From Flavobacterium azizsancarii (GTDB lineage Bacteria > Bacteroidota > Bacteroidia > Flavobacteriales > Flavobacteriaceae), in assembly GCF_027980145.1 (NCBI RefSeq), contig NZ_JAMZNK010000018.1, forward strand, positions 36,910 to 100,909: 64,000 nucleotides of DNA. Direction: 5' to 3'. Below the pieces are notes generated by a model. The model was not told the origin of the DNA. It saw nothing but the letters and a program-made list of their open reading frames with translations, and ran no database searches. Shown here one piece after another: positions 24,971-32,965 of this stretch. Within the stretch, counting starts at the first letter, position 1. Every line of letters starts with the position of its first letter. The translations under genes and the position numbers were made by a program.

Positions 24971-26356
24971 TTAGTTCCAGCCGCCACCAAGCGCACGATA
25001 TAGATTTACAACAGCATGCAATTTCTGACTTTGATCGTCGATACCTCTTAATTGTGCGGTTAATAAATTCTGTTCGGCCGTTAGTACATCTGTATAATTA
25101 GTCGTTGAATTATTTAATAATTCTTTATTAAATTCTACCGCTTTGAATAAAGCTTCTAACTGTTTCTTTCTTTTTTCTTCTTTTAAAGCGGCATTATCAT
25201 ATTTTGACAAGGCATTAGAAACTTCCTCACTTGCTTTTAGCATTGAAAATTCAAAATTGTAAAGCGCTTCTTTTTGAATGGATAAAGCAGTAGCCAATCT
25301 TGCCTTATTAATTCCTTTATTAAAAATAGGCTGCGTAAGTCCTCCCGCGATATTACCAAAAAGTCCGCCGTTTGTAAACCAGTCTTTCAATCCAAAGCTT
25401 GAAAAGCCTGCCGCTCCGCTAATGTTTAAAGCAGGATAAAAATAGGCTCTTGCGACATTACTTTCTTCAAATGCCATTCTAAAATTATATTCGGCCTGTT
25501 GCACATCTGGTCTGTTTGCCAAAAGTTGCATAGGAACCCCAATTTTAAGATCGTACATCAGCTTTTGCTTTTCGAGAACACTACGCTCAATTTTAGAAGG
25601 TGATTTTGCCAGAAGTACACATAAAGCATGTTCCGTTTCGGTTATCTTTTGTTCGATATCCGGAATAGCCAATTCGGCTTCATAAAAATTAGCTTCACTT
25701 TGTACCACCGCTACTCCATTTATAATCGAATTTTCGAACAGTACTTTAATCGTCTCTGCATCGGTTTCTCTATTTTTCGCTGTCTTTTTAAGCACTTTTA
25801 GTTGTTCGTCTAGAATTAGCAACTCATAATACGAATTGGCAATATCAGCAATCAGCTGTGTCTGAACAGCACGTTTGGCAGCATCTGTAGCCAATAAATT
25901 GGCCAGGGCGCCTTTTTTAGTACTTTTTAATTTACCCCAAACATCTATTTCCCATCCGGCAGCAATACCCAAATCATATTGTGTCGACTGATCGAAAAGT
26001 CCAAATCCTTGCGGGAAAGCCAGTCTCGATTCTTTTACGGATAAATTCCCATTTACCGACGGTAGAAAAGCGGCTTTACTCAGTTTAAGAGTGATTCCTG
26101 CCTGATTGATTCTTTCTACCGCAATCTTCAAATCCAGATTTGCAGCCAATCCCTCAGCAATAAGTTGTTGCAAAGCAGGATCAGTAAATAATTCCGACCA
26201 TTTCATGGTTGCCATGTTAATCGTGTCTTTGTTGTCAGGTTGACGATAATTTACAGATGTTGTGGGTTTTGTATAGGATTTCGTGATTTTGCACGAACTC
26301 CATATACCGGCAACCAACAGTACAATGGCTATTAGTTTATAATTGTATTTGTTCAT
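24971..26356 (-). CDS. RND efflux outer-membrane channel (OprM/NodT family lipoprotein)
   Basis: The protein has 461 residues with lipobox IWSSC (VLLVAGIWSSCKITKSY), so it is an outer-membrane lipoprotein channel. Two OEP repeats of long helices are visible, including WELDVWGK-like AAGWEIDVWGKLKST, RPDVQQAEYNFRMA and NYTDVLTAEQNLL, which are hallmarks of NodT/OprM proteins. It closes a tripartite pump with the adaptor and RND protein upstream. A 596-bp block of tandem repeats separates it from the pump gene, so it may be transcribed at a different level. Confidence 0.9.
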   Translation of the reverse strand: MNKYNYKLIAIVLLVAGIWSSCKITKSYTKPTTSVNYRQPDNKDTINMATMKWSELFTDPALQQLIAEGLAANLDLKIAVERINQAGITLKLSKAAFLPSVNGNLSVKESRLAFPQGFGLFDQSTQYDLGIAAGWEIDVWGKLKSTKKGALANLLATDAAKRAVQTQLIADIANSYYELLILDEQLKVLKKTAKNRETDAETIKVLFENSIINGVAVVQSEANFYEAELAIPDIEQKITETEHALCVLLAKSPSKIERSVLEKQKLMYDLKIGVPMQLLANRPDVQQAEYNFRMAFEESNVARAYFYPALNISGAAGFSSFGLKDWFTNGGLFGNIAGGLTQPIFNKGINKARLATALSIQKEALYNFEFSMLKASEEVSNALSKYDNAALKEEKRKKQLEALFKAVEFNKELLNNSTTNYTDVLTAEQNLLTAQLRGIDDQSQKLHAVVNLYRALGGGWN

Positions 26357-26397
26357 TATAATATATTTTTATTTATTATTTATTTGACTGAAATTTA

Positions 26398-26872
26398 ACC
26401 GCTAAGTCCGCAATCCCGATAACTATCGGGATACAAAAAGTTCACAAAGCTAACTCAGCACAAAGCTTTACGAACTTTATGTTTTTATAAAAACTATCCT
26501 TGTAAAAAACTTTGTGTGCTTTGCGGTAAAATAATCTGCTTGGTTATGAAATAAGATTTAACCACAGAGTTCACAATCCCGATAGCCATCGGGATACACA
26601 AAGTTCACAAAGCAGCTTCAACACAAAACTTTGCGAACTTTGTGTTGTTATAAACCATACATGTAAAATACTTGGTGTTCTCTGTGGTAAAATAATTTGC
26701 TTAATTATGAAATAAGATTTAACCACAGAGTCCACAATCCCGATAGCTATCGGGATACACAAAGTTCACAAAGCTGACTCAATACAAAGCTTTGCGAACT
26801 TTATGTTTTTATAAAAACCATCCTTGTAAAAAACTTTGCGCTCTTTGCGGTAAAATAATCTGCTTGATGTTG
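26398..26872. repeat. Three tandem copies of a 162-bp palindromic repeat
   Basis: Copies run about 26398-26558, 26559-26720 and 26721-26872. Each begins with AACCACAGAGTTCACAATCC or a variant, carries an inner palindrome ATCCCGATAGCTATCGGGAT (variants with AACT and CCAT centres) and ends with a segment complementary to its start (CTCTGTGGTAAAAT), so each copy can fold into one long hairpin. They fill the 596-bp gap between pump and channel genes. No gene is present; a 63-codon minus-strand frame here is repeat-derived. Confidence 0.85.
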
Positions 26873-26879
26873 AACTGAG

Positions 26880-26952
26880 ATATATCGCTCCGCTGAAGCT
26901 TTAATTACAGAAACGTGTATATTAGCTATAAATATTACGCTCCGCTGGAGCT
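26880..26952. repeat. GCTCCG-type short palindromes next to the pump stop codon
   Basis: Two inverted copies of the element TATAnCGCTCCGCTGnAGCTTTA abut the RND stop codon. The same element in the opposite orientation occurs at 34.9-35.5 kb and 63.6 kb. Confidence 0.65.
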
Positions 26953-29900
26953 TTACTCAATGACTCTAGGCTCATGAACCGGTATTTTCACCCCTCCAAT
27001 CTTTTCTTGCAATGACTGAAAAATGATAAATAGAACCGGAATTACAAAAACTCCGAATAACGTCCCAATCAACATTCCGCCTACAGCAGCTGTACCAATT
27101 GACCTGTTGCTTAATGCCCCTGCACCAGTAGCAATCATCAACGGAATTAACCCGAAAATAAAAGCAAAGGAGGTCATTAAAATAGGTCGTAATCTGGCTT
27201 TTGCTCCAAATATCGCCGACTGCACAAGGCTTCTTCCACTTAAGCGATGTAATAAGGCAAACTCAACAATAAGAATTGCATTTTTCGCCAAAAGTCCAAT
27301 CAGCATAATCAAACTGATCTGAAGGAAAATATTATTATCAACTCCAAATAGATTTGCAAATATAAAAGCACCTGCAAGTCCTATTGGTAAGGATAACAAT
27401 ACCGAAAGTGGTAAGATGTAACTCTTGTATTGCGCACTTAATAGGAAGTAAATAAAGATCAGACAAAGTGCAAAGATTAAAGTTGTCTGGCTTCCGCTGG
27501 AAAGTTCTTCTTTTGTCAAACCTGAAAACTCATAGGTATAACCTCTTTCTAATGTTTGTGCAGCTACTTCTTCGATTGCTTTTATCGCATCACCGGAACT
27601 ATATCCTGCATTTGGTGAACCTGTAACTGTTGTTGAGGTAAAGAGATTGAAACGGTTTATAAATTCAGGACCATACGTTTTTTTCAAGGTTACAAATTCA
27701 GAAATTGGTGCCATTGCCCCTTTATCTGTTCGAACAAAAACTTTATTGATATCACTTTCTTTCGCTCTGTAATCTGGATGAGATTGCAACATTACTCTGT
27801 ATTGTTTTCCGAATTTATTGATATCAGAAGCATAGATTCCGCCAAAATATCCCTGAAGCGTGTTGAGAACCGTATTTACACTTACGCCCGCATCTTTACA
27901 CTTCGCTACATTTACGCTGACTTCCATTTCCGGAAAACCAATGTCAAACGGACTTGTGGCGTACATAATCTCTGGCCGCTGATTAATCGCTGCCATAAAC
28001 TTCCCGATATTCTTATCAAAATCTTTATAACTGCCACCAGTTTTGTCCTGCAGTTGTACCTCGAATCCGTTGCTGTTTCCAAATCCCTGTAAAGTTGGTG
28101 CAGCAAAGAAAATAATATTTGCCCCTTTTATATGAGCTGTTTTTGCAAACAACTGCCCAACGATTGAAGTAACATCCTGATTTTTTCCTTTTCTCTCCTT
28201 CCATGGTTTTAGCCTGATAAACAATGCGCCATAAGAACCTCCGGATCCGTGAATTAAATCCATTCCGGAAAGTGTTGATGAAAGTTCAATCTCCGAAATA
28301 CTTCTCGCGGCAAGATCTATTTCTTTTACAATTTCCTCTGTACGTTCTAATGTCGAAGAAGCGGGTAAAACTACATTTCCGTAAATTGCTCCTCCATCGT
28401 CATTAGGTACAAAACCAGTTGGCGTTGTTTTGATCAATACATAAAACACCATTCCAAATAGTGCGATTGCTACTAAAGAAATCCATTTTCTGCGGATTAG
28501 GAATCGGACTGCTCCAATATATTTATTCGTGACTGCATCGAAAGCAGCATTAAAGCCGGCATAAAATTTAGGCAAAAATCCTTTGGGATGATTTGACTTT
28601 TCAGAATCATGTGGTTTTAATAAAATAGCACAAAGCGCAGGACTTAACGTCAAGGCATTCACTGCCGAAATTAAAATTGCTACTGCCAATGTTAATCCAA
28701 ATTGTTTGTAGAAAACACCAGCAGAACCTGTAATAAAAGTAACAGGAATAAATACTGCCGACATAATTAAGGTAATGGAGATAATCGCTCCGCTAATTTC
28801 GCTCATCGCATGAATAGTCGCTTTTTTGGCTGATTTTGCTCCCTGATCTAATTTTGCATGAACAGCTTCAACCACGACAATGGCATCATCGACGACAATA
28901 CCAATCGCTAAAACCAAAGCAAAAAGGGTCAGTAAATTAATGGTGAAGCCAAATAATTTCAGAAAAAAGAAGGTACCAATAATCGATACCGGAACTGCAA
29001 TTGCAGGTATCAGGGTCGATCTGAAATCCTGTAAAAAGATAAATACAACAATAAAAACCAGAATAAAAGCTTCAATAATTGTGTAGATTACTTTCTCGAT
29101 AGAAGCATCCAGAAAGTCATTGGCATTCAGGAATGTATGGTATTCTAATCCCGGAGGAAAATCTTTGGACGCTTTTTTTAATATGTCTTCGCAAGCTATA
29201 ATTAGCTCTCTCGCATTCGACCCTGAAATCTGACTGATCGCTCCTCCTGAAGATACATGCCCCTGAGTAAGCAATGAAGTCGAATAATCTAAAGCTCCAA
29301 ATTCGATATCTGCTACATCTTTTAAGCGTAATAAGCTTCCTTGTTTACCGCTTCTGAGTACAATGTTTTCAAATTCAGCAGGATTTTCGAGTCGGCCTGT
29401 AAACTTCAATGCATATTGAACTGATTCTTTGCTGTTTTCCCCAATTTTACCCGGTGCAGCTTCGATGTTTTGTTCTTGCAGCGCTTTAATAATATCATCA
29501 GGAACTAAACGCTGATTGGCCATTGCATCCGGTTTTAACCAAATACGCATTGAATATTCCTGACTGCTGTAAATTTCCGTTGCTCCTACACCTACGACAC
29601 GTTTCATCTCGGGCATAATATTTATCCTCAAATAATTATCGAGGAATTTTTCGTCATATCTCCCGTCTTTACTGTATAATAAAAAACTCAGCGCCGTACT
29701 GCTTAACTGTTTGCTTGTTGTAATACCAGACTTAATCACCTCGGCAGGAAGCAAACTTGTCGCTTTTGTAACTCTGTTCTGAACATTTACGGCCGCCATA
29801 TCAGGATTTGTTCCCTGCTTAAAGAATACGGTAATCGAAGCACTACCATTGCTACTGGCTTTAGAAGTCATATAAGCCATATTCTCGACTCCGTTTATTT

Positions 29901-30102
29901 GTTCTTCCAGAGGAACAATTACACTTTTCAAAACCACATCGGCACTTGCTCCCTGATACGAAGCGTTTACCACAACCGTTGGAGGTGCGATTTCGGGGTA
30001 TTGTGATACAGGCAAGGATGCTAATCCCAGTAATCCTAAAATCACTATTATGATCGATATTACCGTAGATAATACCGGATTTTCTATAAATTTTCTAAAC
30101 AT
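26953..30102 (-). CDS. RND multidrug efflux pump, HAE-1 (AcrB-like)
   Basis: The protein has 1049 residues, full length for AcrB-type pumps. TM1 carries FIENPVLSTVISIIIVILGLLGLASLPVSQYP, the standard start. The TM4 proton-relay aspartates are in GIVVDDAIVVVEAVH. Two large periplasmic loops and 12 TM helices are inferred. C-terminal LLAKNAILIVEFA and PILMTSFAFIFGLIPL are conserved motifs. It is the inner-membrane motor of the tripartite pump and starts 6 bp after the adaptor gene. Confidence 0.95.
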   Translation of the reverse strand: MFRKFIENPVLSTVISIIIVILGLLGLASLPVSQYPEIAPPTVVVNASYQGASADVVLKSVIVPLEEQINGVENMAYMTSKASSNGSASITVFFKQGTNPDMAAVNVQNRVTKATSLLPAEVIKSGITTSKQLSSTALSFLLYSKDGRYDEKFLDNYLRINIMPEMKRVVGVGATEIYSSQEYSMRIWLKPDAMANQRLVPDDIIKALQEQNIEAAPGKIGENSKESVQYALKFTGRLENPAEFENIVLRSGKQGSLLRLKDVADIEFGALDYSTSLLTQGHVSSGGAISQISGSNARELIIACEDILKKASKDFPPGLEYHTFLNANDFLDASIEKVIYTIIEAFILVFIVVFIFLQDFRSTLIPAIAVPVSIIGTFFFLKLFGFTINLLTLFALVLAIGIVVDDAIVVVEAVHAKLDQGAKSAKKATIHAMSEISGAIISITLIMSAVFIPVTFITGSAGVFYKQFGLTLAVAILISAVNALTLSPALCAILLKPHDSEKSNHPKGFLPKFYAGFNAAFDAVTNKYIGAVRFLIRRKWISLVAIALFGMVFYVLIKTTPTGFVPNDDGGAIYGNVVLPASSTLERTEEIVKEIDLAARSISEIELSSTLSGMDLIHGSGGSYGALFIRLKPWKERKGKNQDVTSIVGQLFAKTAHIKGANIIFFAAPTLQGFGNSNGFEVQLQDKTGGSYKDFDKNIGKFMAAINQRPEIMYATSPFDIGFPEMEVSVNVAKCKDAGVSVNTVLNTLQGYFGGIYASDINKFGKQYRVMLQSHPDYRAKESDINKVFVRTDKGAMAPISEFVTLKKTYGPEFINRFNLFTSTTVTGSPNAGYSSGDAIKAIEEVAAQTLERGYTYEFSGLTKEELSSGSQTTLIFALCLIFIYFLLSAQYKSYILPLSVLLSLPIGLAGAFIFANLFGVDNNIFLQISLIMLIGLLAKNAILIVEFALLHRLSGRSLVQSAIFGAKARLRPILMTSFAFIFGLIPLMIATGAGALSNRSIGTAAVGGMLIGTLFGVFVIPVLFIIFQSLQEKIGGVKIPVHEPRVIE

Positions 30103-30108
30103 CTCTTT

Positions 30109-31233
30109 TTATTTTTTTGATGAAGCCACTATCGGTGCGATTTTTACTCCATCCCTTAAATTCCCAATTCCATTAATGACAATAGTATTTCCGGATTGTA
30201 CTCCTTCAGTTACTACATATTCTTTTTCAGTGGCTGTGTTTCTTATTTTTATTTCGGTGTTGTGCACTACATTTTGTCCGTCTGTTGTAAAGACAAAATA
30301 GCGTCCCTGCTGTTCAAAGACTGCTTTTTTAGGAACCAGGATCGCATCAGAAAATTGGGTCGGAATAACAATTGTTGCACTTGCACCACTCCATAATTTG
30401 CCTTCAGGATTTGGAAAAACGGCTTTAAAATTTGCTGAGCCTGTACTTGCATTCAGAACACCGCTTAAAGTTTGAATATTTCCTTTTTGCGCATAGGTTT
30501 CTCCATCAGCAGTGACTAAGGAAACTGCCGGCATATTTCTGAATTTGTCCTTTAATTGATTGCCTGAATATTGGCTTAAGAATGAATTTAGCTGTTGCTG
30601 ACTTAGCGAAAAATAAGCATAAATATGTTTGGTATTCGCAACGGTGGTTAAAGGATCCGGTGCCGAAATACTAACCAAACTCCCAATTTTATAAGGCAGA
30701 CTTCCCACAACTCCATTAATTGGACTTACTATATTAGTAAAAGCAAGTTTCGATTTTGCTGCTGATAAATCTGCATTTGCCTGACTTAATTCTGCTCTTT
30801 TTACCCGCTCTACGTTTTTGGCAGATGTTAGTTCGTAGGTATTTATAATTTTCTTTTCTGCCAGTGCTGCTGTTCTTTTGGTCTGGATAACCGCTGTTTC
30901 CAAACTTGCTTCGGCGGCGAGAATTGCTGCTTTTTTATTATTTACTTCCTGCAGATAACTATTGGCATCTATTTTAAACAAAACTTGTCCTTTGGCTACA
31001 GCCGCACCTTCTTCTACATAAACCTGCTCAATATAGCCATCGATTTTAGAACGTATTTCTACAGTTTGCTCTCCTTCTAAAGTTGTTGGATATTGTACAG
31101 AAACATTCGCTTTTTGAGCTTTAAGTGTAAGCGTTGGATAAGACGCGGGACTTTGTGTTTGTTCTGTATTTTTTTTGTTACATGAAACGGTCAAAAGCGT
31201 TCCAAGAAACAATATTGCTATTATTTTTTTCAT
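30109..31233 (-). CDS. RND efflux periplasmic adaptor (membrane fusion protein)
   Basis: The protein has 374 residues from the ATG at 31233; an open frame extends 93 codons further upstream but runs through the preceding gene and is rejected because MKKIIAILFLGTLLTVSC is a lipoprotein signal with lipobox TVSC. Domains: biotinyl-lipoyl-like EIRSKIDGYIEQVYVEEGAAVAKGQVLFKID, a helical hairpin (AAEASLETAVIQTKRTAALAEKK), then beta-barrel SPINGVVGSLPYKIGSLVS. It links the RND pump to the channel. It starts 8 bp after the DUF2480 gene. Confidence 0.93.
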   Translation of the reverse strand: MKKIIAILFLGTLLTVSCNKKNTEQTQSPASYPTLTLKAQKANVSVQYPTTLEGEQTVEIRSKIDGYIEQVYVEEGAAVAKGQVLFKIDANSYLQEVNNKKAAILAAEASLETAVIQTKRTAALAEKKIINTYELTSAKNVERVKRAELSQANADLSAAKSKLAFTNIVSPINGVVGSLPYKIGSLVSISAPDPLTTVANTKHIYAYFSLSQQQLNSFLSQYSGNQLKDKFRNMPAVSLVTADGETYAQKGNIQTLSGVLNASTGSANFKAVFPNPEGKLWSGASATIVIPTQFSDAILVPKKAVFEQQGRYFVFTTDGQNVVHNTEIKIRNTATEKEYVVTEGVQSGNTIVINGIGNLRDGVKIAPIVASSKK

Positions 31234-31241
31234 TATTTCGT

Positions 31242-31739
31242 TTATTTTCTTTTGTAAATCATTAGAGGTGAACCTGCTTCGCCCCACATTAAGGTTTGTA
31301 CATATTTTATTAACTGACTTGTAGCCAATACGAGAATTTCTTCCGGTATGGATGAATTTGCTTTGAGCACCACTTTTTGACTGATAAAAGCCGAAAATTC
31401 TATTTTTCTTATTCGTTCGATCCATAAAAGACCTTCGTGATTTCCGGTTGTAGAATACACTACGATTGAGGTATGTGGAGCCACTAATGCGCTGATCAAT
31501 ACATAGGCCCAAAGTGGAACGATGGCATCATTAGAACAGCAAATGACTACTTCTTTTCCTGAATATTGGCTCCAGTCTATACTGGCCATTTCTGAACGAA
31601 AGGCTTTTTCCTGCAGTAGAAAATCTTCTAAAAGAAAGGGAACAATATCAAATACAACAAAGTCATTTTTGTCCGGTTTATAAGACCTGAGATCGAGAGT
31701 TTGTATGCCTGAAGCTTCTATTTTATTTAGTATTTCCAT
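31242..31739 (-). CDS. DUF2480 family protein
   Basis: The protein has 165 residues. Patterns TLDLRSYKP, VVFDIVPFLLEDFLLQEKAFR, WSQYSGKEVVICCSNDAIVPLWAYVLIS match DUF2480 proteins, which are common and near-universal in Flavobacteriia but uncharacterised. The length is normal. The sequence NDAIVPLWAY and paired cysteines suggest a globular cytoplasmic protein. It is the first gene of the efflux operon, 8 bp before the adaptor, an unusual place for this family. Confidence 0.8.
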   Translation of the reverse strand: MEILNKIEASGIQTLDLRSYKPDKNDFVVFDIVPFLLEDFLLQEKAFRSEMASIDWSQYSGKEVVICCSNDAIVPLWAYVLISALVAPHTSIVVYSTTGNHEGLLWIERIRKIEFSAFISQKVVLKANSSIPEEILVLATSQLIKYVQTLMWGEAGSPLMIYKRK

Positions 31740-32149
31740 ATTTATGACGATTAAAAAATTTGAATTATTTGCTGATTTTTAGGCATAGATATCCCCCGCC
31801 CAACCTGAATATTGTTTATCAGGTATGCTGAGCACATTGTAAAGCGTTTTATGCTTTAGCTAGAAGTTTTTGAGATTTTTAAAATCTTTGTTATAGATCT
31901 TATTTATAGATTTTTCATTAATACATTCCAGTACGGAACGATAGAGACTGGTAAATTGATCCTGTAGCAGGAAGTGGTTGAGGAAGATTGTAATTCTGGT
32001 ACCATAATCTATATTTTGTATTAATAAATTCTGTAACTATCAACGTTCATTGCAATTAGGATAATAATATCTTAGAATGCGCTTTGATAAGTTATGCAAA
32101 ATTAATATTTTTGCATAATAAAACAACTAAATACTTGTTTTATTAATTT
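31740..32149. other. 410-bp divergent intergenic region
   Basis: The right part holds the promoter and palindrome of the SufR-like gene (32084-32118). No clear -7 box was found for the minus-strand efflux operon. No gene was seen. Confidence 0.55.
32084..32118 (+). promoter_or_regulatory. Promoter with overlapping palindromic operator
   Basis: TTG at 32084-32086 and TATTTTTG at 32106-32113 (19-bp spacer) match the Bacteroidota promoter consensus. A perfect 10-bp inverted repeat TTATGCAAAA (32092-32101) / TTTTGCATAA (32109-32118) with a 7-bp spacer covers the -7 box. Autoregulation by the downstream regulator is likely, and possibly repression of the divergent efflux operon. Confidence 0.75.
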
Positions 32150-32761
32150 ATGACTACAAATAAGATTTTAATGTTGCTCAAAATGCGAGGTCCCCTTACG
32201 GCTCTCGAGATCGCCCATGAGCTTAAGATAACGAAGGAAGGCGTTAGACAACAGCTAGTTAAACTTACCGAAGAAGAACTCATTGAACCTCAGGAAGAAT
32301 CAAAAGGTGTGGGCAGACCGCAAAAAACGTTTAGTCTTACAGCAAATGGAAATGCTAAATTTCCTGATACTCATGCCGAATTGACCTTAAAACTGATCAC
32401 TATTATTAATGCAATGGGCGAAAACACCATGCAGGCGGTGATTGATGTCTATGAAGAAACAGGGAAAAAGAAGTATCATGAAGAAATTGATACGATACAT
32501 AATCTGGAACTGAAAATAGAGAAATTGGTCGAAATAAGAACCCGAGAAGGTTATATGGCAGAATACTCTAAAAATGACGAAGGCTATCTTTTGGTCGAAA
32601 ATCATTGCCCTATTTGTGCAGCGGCAACAATTTGCCAGGGTTTCTGCTCATCTGAATTAAATACGTTCAGATCTGTATTAGGAAAAGATGTTCTCATTAA
32701 TCGGGTAAGTCATATTGTTTCGGGCGAAAGAAGATGTGCTTATCAAATTACTTTAAATTAA
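32150..32761 (+). CDS. SufR-like HTH regulator with Fe-S-type cysteine cluster
   Basis: The protein has 203 residues. Residues 1-65 form a winged helix (ILMLLKMRGPLTALEIAHELKITKEGVRQQLVKL, wing GVGRPQKTFSLT) of the ArsR/DeoR-like SufR group. The C-terminus carries Cys153, 156, 162, 166 and 196 (HCPICAAATICQGFC ... RRCAY), as in regulators that bind an Fe-S cluster. It may sense oxidative or nitrosative stress or iron. It is divergent from the efflux operon, with its own palindromic operator; control of the pump is inference. Confidence 0.8.
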   Translation: MTTNKILMLLKMRGPLTALEIAHELKITKEGVRQQLVKLTEEELIEPQEESKGVGRPQKTFSLTANGNAKFPDTHAELTLKLITIINAMGENTMQAVIDVYEETGKKKYHEEIDTIHNLELKIEKLVEIRTREGYMAEYSKNDEGYLLVENHCPICAAATICQGFCSSELNTFRSVLGKDVLINRVSHIVSGERRCAYQITLN

Positions 32762-32823
32762 TATACAATAAAAAAAATGCCTCTTCAGGCTGTCCCTGTT
32801 CACAAATACTAAAAATCAAATTG

Positions 32824-32911
32824 AACACGAATTACACCAATTCTAAAGGGTTGATTTTGTTTGTGAAATTAATTTCACAAACAAATAGTGTAAATTGGTG
32901 TAATTCGTGTT
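32824..32911. repeat. Nested palindromes downstream of the SufR-like gene
   Basis: Outer 19-bp inverted repeat AACACGAATTACACCAATT (32824-32842 and 32893-32911) encloses a perfect 30-bp palindrome at 32856-32885 whose arm is TTTGTTTGTGAAATT. Related 'aaacacgaat' segments occur at 52.0 and 56.0 kb. It lies between convergent genes. Confidence 0.75.
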
Positions 32912-32965
32912 TGCATTTATTTTGAGGCAGACGAAAGAAGCGATTTTTATCTCTAAAACAGCAAT

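Noticed and set aside
26571..26762. 63-codon minus-strand frame between pump and channel genes
   Set aside because: It is made of the 162-bp palindromic repeat.
31234..31512. 93-residue extension of the RND adaptor
   Set aside because: It overlaps the DUF2480 gene in another frame, and the internal MKKIIAILFLG lipoprotein signal gives a normal start.
32734..32925. 63-codon plus-strand frame after the SufR-like gene
   Set aside because: It overlaps the regulator's 3' end and runs through the nested palindromes.
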